Part shown: one piece after another, positions 58,770-64,000 of the stretch
Layout of the letters: each line of letters starts with the position of its first letter
How positions within the stretch are numbered: the first letter of the stretch is position 1
Source of the DNA: Clostridia bacterium
Lineage (GTDB): Bacteria > Bacillota > Clostridia > Lachnospirales > Lachnospiraceae
Assembly: GCA_910575245.1 (NCBI GenBank)
Contig: CAJTEN010000001.1
Span: forward strand, 62,001-126,000
Direction of reading: 5' to 3'
DNA: 64,000 nucleotides
Made by a program: the position numbers and the translations under genes
The notes under the pieces: model-generated
Seen by the model: only the letters and a program-made list of their open reading frames with translations
Databases searched by the model: none
What the model was told of the DNA's origin: nothing

Positions 58770-59666
58770 TCAGGTCTTGTTGTCCGGATTATTTTCTGAA
58801 CCATTTTTGCTGCTGTTTCCAGTTTCGTTTGTTGTTTCGTTTTCTTCAGCAGAATCAGATTCTTCCCCGTTTTCTTCCGCATTACCGGTTTCGGAACCCT
58901 CAGCTTCTCCTTCCTCTGCCGTATCTTCCGCTTCCTCTTCTGAAGGCTCCGGGAAATAGATTTCCTGCAGAATCGCATCCTGTTCTGTCAGGAGTTCTTC
59001 TGCCAGCTTTTCATTGCCCCGGGAGATCAGGGCCACATGGGCAACCCCGTCATTTTCCAGGGAGGTGATGACCCGTGCCTGCTCCGGGCTTGCCAGCACC
59101 GTGATGGTAGCAGACTGCTGCTTTTCCTCATCCTCCACCGGTTCCTTTGCGTTGTCCACGTTGACACCTTTGGCATCTGTGACGGAAAGCACCCGGACGA
59201 AGCGTAGCTCAGGAACTTCCTCCGCCACATCCAGGAAATGGTATATACGGATGATGTCGCCCGGCTGCAGTTTGTCAGACAGACCGGAAGCCAGTGTCTT
59301 AACGGTCAGGGAAATGGCTACTTTCCCAGAGGGGATGTTGTTTAAAGCCACATCCGAGGAGACTGGGACAGTGCTGATCTTGGAAGTCAGGATATAATCG
59401 CCCTGGGATAAGTCTGCAGTGGCATAAAGCCCTTTCACGTCATCAAAGGTGTGGGCGATATTGGGAGGCAGGTTGTAGCTCCCGACTTCCACAGTCTCTG
59501 TATTGTCCGCTGAGAGCTGTTCTCCTTTCAGCACGGGTTTTGTGATCCGGACAATCTCAGTCTTGCCATTGGTCTGCCTGGCAATGGTGGGCAGGGCGAC
59601 AAAGGCGATAGCGGCTGCCAGCAGGATACTGAGCAGGCCGAAGATAAAGCGGTTATTCAGTTTCAT
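58770..59666 (-). CDS. cpaB: CpaB/RcpC-like SAF-domain protein
   Basis: A 298-residue protein: N-terminal helix FIFGLLSILLAAAIAFVALP, then a SAF domain (IVRITKPVLKGEQLSADNTE, LSQGDYILTSKIS) and a CpaB body with LPPNIAHTF-type and GDIIRIYHF segments. The last about 60 residues are nearly all Glu, Asn, Ser, Thr and Gly: disordered, perhaps external and cell-wall associated. ATG 59666 with GGAG. In Gram-negatives CpaB is periplasmic; here it would be outside the membrane. Confidence 0.85.
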   Translation of the reverse strand: MKLNNRFIFGLLSILLAAAIAFVALPTIARQTNGKTEIVRITKPVLKGEQLSADNTETVEVGSYNLPPNIAHTFDDVKGLYATADLSQGDYILTSKISTVPVSSDVALNNIPSGKVAISLTVKTLASGLSDKLQPGDIIRIYHFLDVAEEVPELRFVRVLSVTDAKGVNVDNAKEPVEDEEKQQSATITVLASPEQARVITSLENDGVAHVALISRGNEKLAEELLTEQDAILQEIYFPEPSEEEAEDTAEEGEAEGSETGNAEENGEESDSAEENETTNETGNSSKNGSENNPDNKT

Positions 59667-59753
59667 GTTTTTCACTCCTGTCATTTAAAATATGGATCTG
59701 CCGCTGGTTCTGCCGGGTAAGGCAGATGGTGTGATTCCATAAGGCAGATAAAG

Positions 59754-60245
59754 TTATAGGATTGCAGTTACTGTAACGATCAGGCTTCCGATCATCAGAA
59801 AGGGTACAAAGGGCAGGGAGAGCATATCCTTTTTTCTCTGGTGCCTCACTGCCAGGGAAACACAGGCCGCAAGGCCGGAGGCAATAAGCAGGACAGACAG
59901 CATACGGGCAGGGCCGTAGATAAACCCCATGACTGCTGCCAGCTTGATATCCCCGCCCCCGATGCCGGCGCCCTCCTTTGACAGCATTGCAGCGGCCAGT
60001 AAGATCACAAAGCCTGCTGCCGCCCCCATAAAAGAGTATAAAAACAGGAGCGGCAGAAGGGCGGTTCCGAATGCACCTGTGCGGATCATGGGCGCAGCAA
60101 GGGCAAAGGGAAGGAAAAGCAGGAGCGCCCGGTCGGGCACCCGCTTCTTTTTCAGGTCGTATGCGGCAAATCCAGCGATGCACGCAAAGGCCAGCAGCTC
60201 ATAAACAAAAAGAATATGGCTATTCACGGTTGGTATACCAGTCAT
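59754..60245 (-). CDS. Prepilin peptidase (A24 family)
   Basis: A 163-residue membrane protease with about five hydrophobic segments. Catalytic aspartates: AYDLKKKRVPD (first Asp) and GIGGGDIKLAA (second, GxGD motif near residue 100). It lacks an N-methyltransferase domain, as usual for Tad/CpaA-type peptidases. The start at 60245 overlaps the preceding gene by 26 bp and has no strong ribosome site; coupling is probable. It cleaves the leader of pilins and pseudopilins of this module. Confidence 0.88.
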   Translation of the reverse strand: MTGIPTVNSHILFVYELLAFACIAGFAAYDLKKKRVPDRALLLFLPFALAAPMIRTGAFGTALLPLLFLYSFMGAAAGFVILLAAAMLSKEGAGIGGGDIKLAAVMGFIYGPARMLSVLLIASGLAACVSLAVRHQRKKDMLSLPFVPFLMIGSLIVTVTAIL

Positions 60246-61917
60246 CAAACACGCTCTGGTGGATGGTGATGTAGTCATTCAGGTTGACCGAGAGCATTCC
60301 GTCCGGTGTCCATGCGTCCCATACCTGGGTATATACCACATAGCTTGTGCTGTCCGGAAACCATACCGGTGTGAAATGCACGGTGCGCCCGTAGGTGGAA
60401 AACTCATTGGGCTGGAAGGCAAATTTTGCACTGCGTCCGCTGGAAACACGCTGCAGGAGCCGCAGGTAGGTATTATATTGAAACTCCGGAAATACGGAAA
60501 AGGCAGTCTGCGGGTTGCTGTGGTGCCCATCCGGTGAGTTTGTGGATAGTGTGGCCCGTACTTCTGTTTTGACGCCGTACCCGCTCTTCATGTCCTTCCC
60601 GTTTGCTGTCGGCACGATATCATCCGGCATTAAAGTCATGGTGCCGCTGATGGAGGCAGAATAGCTGGTATAGTCATATTCCCAGTCTCCACGGTCTACC
60701 CAGTGGCCGTCATCCTCTCCATGGCTGCACCACTGCCAGTCAGGAACCCAGTAACAGCTCCAGACGCCCCAGCTTGCACTGAGTTTCTGTGGGTTCACCG
60801 GGAGGGCAGGGACAGAATAACCGGGATTGATGTCCGTAGCCAAAGGGTCAGGCGGTATCTTTTCATTTAAGTCCACAATTTTCGCCACAAAGGTATCCTG
60901 GGCGGTAAAGCCGCTGCTTAACGTCACCGTGATGGTAATGGTCTGGGGTGTAGGGGGCGTGTGCCATTTCACCCATACCAGCTGAGAGTCGTGGGCTGGT
61001 ATGACAATGTTCCGGACGGTGTAGCTCCTTCCCATAATATGGAAGGTGACCGTTGCCGGGTTGTCCGGAGTCAACCGTCCATTCGTCTGCAGACGGATGG
61101 CAGTGATCACATCAGTATCCACCCGGTATTCCACATCCGGCGCTTCGATCTCCCCGCCGGGTTCTTCCATTTCTTCAAACCAGACAATGCCGATCCCCAG
61201 GGCGTTTATGATATCTGCGTTGGACTGTATTCCCCGCCTGCCTCCGCCCCAGGCCGGAAATCCAAGGTCACTGTATTCCAGGAACAGGGCGAGGGGGAGA
61301 TTCTGGAACGCTACCGAGGGCAGCTTACTCCGCAGGGAGCCGCCGGAAAGCTGGTCGTAGAGTGCTGCCTCTGTTGCCGTAAAGGCGTATTTTGCCCCGT
61401 TAAAAGTGACGTAGGCAATGGGTTCTAAAAGGATCTTATATTCTCCTGACAGCATACGCTCATAACTGACGCCTGCGGCATCCGCCACCATCATGCAGGC
61501 GTACTCCGAACAGAAATAGCGCTTGATGGCTTCAATGGTGGCAGGCCGACTGTTGCTGGTTATGATGGCCGGCATGGAATAGGCGGGCTGGCGGCAGTTA
61601 TAGGGAACGCCGGACTGTAAGGAGAGCGAAGCCCCATCCCGGTACTGGATCTTGTTCACCTTGCCGAAATGAAGCATTGCGGAGGACTGGCTTCGGTTGG
61701 CGAAATCCACCGGCGTACTCACGGCAGCTCCGGACTGGGCATCCACCACCGTTACCCTTACCCCGTCATTTCCGGGAGACCAGAAGTTGGTGGAAGTGCC
61801 CTGGTTCATGTTGCCTCCTCCTCCATCAAGGTTGCCCTGTCCGGAAGCAAGAGCCTGTGAGGAACACAGGCAGAGCAGAAGGGCGGCAGAGCAGAGGAGG
61901 GCATAAAAGCGTTTCAA
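60220..61917 (-). CDS. Large secreted protein of the pilus module
   Basis: A 565-residue protein with a Sec signal peptide (MKRFYALLCSAALLLCLCSSQALA, cleavage after ALA). The mature part begins with a Gly/Asn-rich stretch (GGGGNMNQG) and is beta-rich with many Tyr/Trp/Pro; a central Pro-rich connection (WHTPPTPQTITITVTL) looks like an Ig- or fibronectin-like domain. No sortase motif at the end (YTNRE). TTG 61917 start with GGAG upstream. Probably a surface or pilus-tip component; function unknown. Confidence 0.7.
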   Translation of the reverse strand: MKRFYALLCSAALLLCLCSSQALASGQGNLDGGGGNMNQGTSTNFWSPGNDGVRVTVVDAQSGAAVSTPVDFANRSQSSAMLHFGKVNKIQYRDGASLSLQSGVPYNCRQPAYSMPAIITSNSRPATIEAIKRYFCSEYACMMVADAAGVSYERMLSGEYKILLEPIAYVTFNGAKYAFTATEAALYDQLSGGSLRSKLPSVAFQNLPLALFLEYSDLGFPAWGGGRRGIQSNADIINALGIGIVWFEEMEEPGGEIEAPDVEYRVDTDVITAIRLQTNGRLTPDNPATVTFHIMGRSYTVRNIVIPAHDSQLVWVKWHTPPTPQTITITVTLSSGFTAQDTFVAKIVDLNEKIPPDPLATDINPGYSVPALPVNPQKLSASWGVWSCYWVPDWQWCSHGEDDGHWVDRGDWEYDYTSYSASISGTMTLMPDDIVPTANGKDMKSGYGVKTEVRATLSTNSPDGHHSNPQTAFSVFPEFQYNTYLRLLQRVSSGRSAKFAFQPNEFSTYGRTVHFTPVWFPDSTSYVVYTQVWDAWTPDGMLSVNLNDYITIHQSVFDDWYTNRE

Positions 61918-61990
61918 ACAATATCACACTCCAATCTTTTTATGTGACAGAAAAACGTATTGCCGATGTGTTTTCTGTGGGTTGATGCAC

Positions 61991-62021
61991 AAAAGAAAAC
62001 CACCATCGGGAGGCGGTTTTC
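61991..62021 (-). terminator. Hairpin between the secreted protein and upstream gene
   Basis: On the minus strand GAAAACCGCC and GGTGGTTTTC (one wobble) then TTTTG. It follows the stop at 62069 by 48 bp. Possibly partial, since the pilus operon continues. Confidence 0.6.
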
Positions 62022-62068
62022 CGGTTTCAGTATTCAGTTGTGTATCTGTGATACTCTGCAGAGCATCA

Positions 62069-62647
62069 TCAGTTCCCCATGTTCCCGACCATCTTGCTGG
62101 GGTCTCCGCTGCTGTCTATGGAAGACTGGTTGACCTGTCCGGGAACTACCCAGCCGAATACGGGATCGTATACGGCGCCATTTTCGTTGGTGGAACCAGC
62201 TGCAGGGGCATCTTCCTTTCCGGTCTCTGTGGGTGCGGACGCTGTCTCAGGGGCCGGATTCACAGGATGCTCTCCGCCCGGATCTGCCGTAATGGTCTTG
62301 CCTTCCGGGGGCGGGGGAGGTGTTTCATCCTTTGTTTCTGCAGGAACAAAATCCATCACAATATCCTGTTCGGATTCTTCCGCTACCTTCGGGTATTCTT
62401 CCAGTTTTTCCTCCGCACTGTTCTGACCGGGGATGCCGGCATCTGTATGTACCCGGGAATCTCCAGTGGGATCCGTGATATCCGGGGTATCCTTCCATTC
62501 TTCCTGAACGGTATCCGGGGGCTGTTCATCCGGCTGGAAGTCGGTCTTTGTATCCCGGCTCACCAGCCAGCAGACGGCGAGGATGGCAACACAGGAAACA
62601 GAAAGGACTGAGACAAGGAATCCTTTGGATCTTAAAATTTTCTTCAT
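62069..62647 (-). CDS. Membrane-anchored Pro/Glu-rich protein (DUF6550-like)
   Basis: A 192-residue protein: N-terminal MKKILRSKGFLVSVLSVSC with one hydrophobic helix, then about 120 residues rich in Pro, Glu, Asp and Thr (disordered), and a short C-terminal block GAVYDPVFGWVVPGQVNQ and GDPSKMVGNMGN. This end is what I recall of DUF6550 proteins. ATG 62647 with AAGGAG. Probably projects through the wall near the pilus machine. Confidence 0.65.
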   Translation of the reverse strand: MKKILRSKGFLVSVLSVSCVAILAVCWLVSRDTKTDFQPDEQPPDTVQEEWKDTPDITDPTGDSRVHTDAGIPGQNSAEEKLEEYPKVAEESEQDIVMDFVPAETKDETPPPPPEGKTITADPGGEHPVNPAPETASAPTETGKEDAPAAGSTNENGAVYDPVFGWVVPGQVNQSSIDSSGDPSKMVGNMGN

Positions 62648-62749
62648 ATAGCAGTCATCTCCTTTTTTCTTTCTGTATATCCCTTACGGTTTTAAAGTAA
62701 GGTTTTTCAACAGAAAATGAAATATAATGGGACATTGGCAGTCCGGCTG

Positions 62750-62866
62750 TCATAAACTGCTGCCTGCTGCCCTGCGGCGTCCGATGAAGCGGAAAGCCAG
62801 GAATCCGGCAAGAGCCGTGAAAAGGGTGGTGAGAATGAATTTTTTGGATGTAAACAGTTTCTTCAT
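62750..62866 (-). CDS. 38-residue membrane microprotein
   Basis: A very short gene: MKKLFTSKKFILTTLFTAL, then AGFLAFRFIGRRRAAGSSL and stop. Ribosome site AAAGGAG 9 bp upstream of ATG 62866. One hydrophobic helix with basic ends. The first eleven residues resemble those of the 192-residue protein downstream (MKKILRSKGFL), so the two may be paralogous anchors or one a truncated copy. Too short to identify otherwise. Confidence 0.55.
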   Translation of the reverse strand: MKKLFTSKKFILTTLFTALAGFLAFRFIGRRRAAGSSL

Positions 62867-62912
62867 AAGAGTAAGCTCCTTTCATAGCTGGCGGCTGTCT
62901 GTCTTTTGCAGC

Positions 62913-63428
62913 CTAAAATTTGGTGTTGTGGTAGCCGGTCAGTTCCACGGGCCGGGTAATGGCAGGATAGGAGTGGCCGAACATGTAGACATAGAACTCG
63001 ACATTGCAGGTGAACACATACTCCACCCGGTCGCCTGTCACATGGAACGAAAGTCGGATATCCCTTACCCGGTAGTCATCCGTGGAGAGAGGGATCTTGC
63101 TGGCGAGGCCGTCTGTCACCATGTCTTCCAGCATGGCGGTATAATCGCTGCTGGAGTAGAGGGTATTTAAGTATTCGCTGAAATTGGTCTCCCTCTGGGA
63201 ACGGTAGGTATCTGCATAGATGCTGGCGCTCAGGTTGTTCAGCTCCATCTTTGCGCCATTGCGGATATTGATGCAGGTGATGCGGATGGAGGCGTACAGT
63301 AGCAGGAAGGAGATCAGCATCACGATCCCCACCACGAAAAAGCAGGTGAAGATAGAAATATCCCCGCGGTCATTTCCGAGGGGATTCCTGCCTGTGCTTC
63401 TTTTCATACATTGGAATGGTTTCTTCAT
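62913..63428 (-). CDS. TadE-like pseudopilin
   Basis: A 171-residue protein, ATG 63428 with GAGGTG. A short basic start with GNDRGDISIFTCFFVVGIVML: a hydrophobic helix from about residue 26 preceded by a Gly-Asp junction, as in TadE/TadF minor pilins. The external part is beta-rich, Tyr/Thr-containing. It has a companion of the same style immediately upstream. Confidence 0.72.
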   Translation of the reverse strand: MKKPFQCMKRSTGRNPLGNDRGDISIFTCFFVVGIVMLISFLLLYASIRITCINIRNGAKMELNNLSASIYADTYRSQRETNFSEYLNTLYSSSDYTAMLEDMVTDGLASKIPLSTDDYRVRDIRLSFHVTGDRVEYVFTCNVEFYVYMFGHSYPAITRPVELTGYHNTKF

Positions 63429-63436
63429 GGTCCACC

Positions 63437-63937
63437 TCACTTCCAGTAATGCTCACTGACGCCTGCCCCTCTGGAAACAACCGTGATGTTCACCAGGTTG
63501 AAGTTCCAGAAACCGCCCAGTTTTGCCCGCCCTGTAATGGTGATGTAAAAGGGGGTGCCCAGTTGTATGGCCCGGCTCATGCCGGACGGGGTAGGCGACT
63601 TGTAGGAGGCATCAATGGAGTAGGAGATGTTTTCAGCCCCCTCGATCTGAGAACAGAGGAACTGAAAAAGCTGGTCTGTTTCACCGTTGATTCCTCCGGA
63701 GAGCTGGATCTGTTTCACCATCTGGTCTGCACAGTGGTCCAGCTCCTGTTTGGTGGAGATGATGCTGAACAGGTTCAGGATGAAAGCCAGCAGGAGCACC
63801 GCAATGAAGATGAACACTACGGTACTGAAATAGTTGACATCCCCATGCTCATTTTTCAGTATGGCTGCCGGACTCCCGCAGGATCTGCCTTTATGGGGAG
63901 AGGCTCTGCCGGCTGCTTTGGACATTGTTTGGGACAA
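63437..63937 (-). CDS. DUF4320-like pseudopilin
   Basis: A 166-residue protein. Basic N-terminus, then HGDVNYFSTVVFIFIAVLLLAF: hydrophobic helix at about 35-58 preceded by a Gly, resembling TadE/DUF4320 minor pilins. External part includes ISYSIDASYKSP and ends RGAGVSEHYWK. Start TTG 63937 is favoured because AAAGGTGG lies 7-10 bp upstream; the first in-frame ATG is 12 bp on but 20 bp from that site. Stop is 8 bp before the next pseudopilin's start. Confidence 0.7.
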   Translation of the reverse strand: MSQTMSKAAGRASPHKGRSCGSPAAILKNEHGDVNYFSTVVFIFIAVLLLAFILNLFSIISTKQELDHCADQMVKQIQLSGGINGETDQLFQFLCSQIEGAENISYSIDASYKSPTPSGMSRAIQLGTPFYITITGRAKLGGFWNFNLVNITVVSRGAGVSEHYWK

Positions 63938-63965
63938 AGTAAAACCACCACCTTTCTGACGAAAA

Positions 63966-63994
63966 CAGCCGTCTCCCTGGATGGAAAACGGCTG
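63966..63994 (-). terminator. Hairpin upstream of the pilus genes at the window edge
   Basis: CAGCCGT (63966-63972) pairs with ACGGCTG (63988-63994); on the minus strand it is followed by TTTTC. Directly before the ribosome site of the DUF4320-like gene, so it resembles the other hairpin-before-gene arrangements of the element. Confidence 0.5.
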
Positions 63995-64000
63995 CTTTAC

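Noticed and set aside
62655..62885. Minus-strand frame of 76 codons overlapping the 38-residue gene
   Set aside because: Different frame from the microprotein, no membrane helix, ribosome site belongs to the microprotein start.
1..64000. CRISPR arrays, rRNA and tRNA genes
   Set aside because: No regularly spaced 24-40 bp repeats, no 16S/23S-like conserved blocks and no convincing cloverleaf with TTCGANNC/CCA were noticed on reading; a tRNAscan or Infernal run would settle this.

Overview
The window looks like part of a large composite integrative/conjugative or plasmid-like element from a low-to-mid-GC Gram-positive anaerobe of the Lachnospiraceae/Clostridia type. The grounds are strong AGGAGG ribosome binding sites almost everywhere, ATGA/GTGA-coupled genes, TTGACA/TATAAT promoters, no outer-membrane proteins, and a set of protein families (PcfJ, DUF932-type, Tn916-type regulators, Tad pilus with Gram-positive minor proteins) known mainly from Firmicutes mobile elements. 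No rRNA, tRNA, CRISPR array, integrase, relaxase or VirB4/VirD4 is visible, so transfer and integration genes, if present, lie outside.

Left module (1-7370, plus strand): a PcfJ-like protein cut by the window edge, a small unknown protein, a complete NAD-dependent DNA ligase, an unknown 208-residue protein, a ParM-like actin with its partner, a divergent XRE repressor and a small acidic helical protein. This is maintenance and DNA metabolism for the element.

Cargo island (7.4-36.7 kb): a dense array of peptide-sensing and peptide-detoxification modules. In order: an AgrA/AgrC-like two-component system divergent from a lipoprotein plus ABC-2 exporter operon whose second permease is split by an IS4-family element; an OmpR-type two-component system followed by the stump of an FtsX permease; a YdcF protein; a decayed stretch; the tail of a second histidine kinase; a divergent kinase and a CPBP protease; a BceAB-type transporter with a lipoprotein; a second two-component system with its own BceAB; and a divergent two-component system with a LanFEG-type transporter and a YxeA protein. 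Four promoters share one exact geometry (TGTnAnA-like repeats 11 bp apart, -10 box 16 bp after the second repeat start). The LanFEG promoter has four CAAG repeats at exact 11-bp spacing. The island therefore reads as an antimicrobial-peptide resistance regulon with signs of repeated duplication, insertion and decay.

Regulatory junction (37.0-38.6 kb): an XRE repressor, a small sigma-like protein and a small helix-turn-helix protein in the arrangement of the Tn916 regulatory block, with palindromes and an attenuator-like hairpin, but no excisionase or integrase after it.

DNA-processing module (38.6-53.9 kb, all minus strand): unknown small proteins, a 1016-residue methyltransferase-helicase fusion, DUF5688- and DUF4942-like proteins, two sigma-like factors, a DUF932-like protein, an SSB-like protein, and a second putative DNA-binding protein that shares its C-terminal tail with the SSB-like one. 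A near-consensus promoter and structured leader precede the SSB-like gene.

Tad pilus module (54.1-63.9 kb, all minus strand): two TadE/DUF4320-like pseudopilins, two membrane-anchored small proteins, a large secreted protein, prepilin peptidase, CpaB, CpaE/TadZ, TadA ATPase, TadB, TadC and a small hydrophobic pilin-like protein. It forms a near-complete Tad/Flp-type pilus assembly system, plausibly used for cell-cell contact during transfer.
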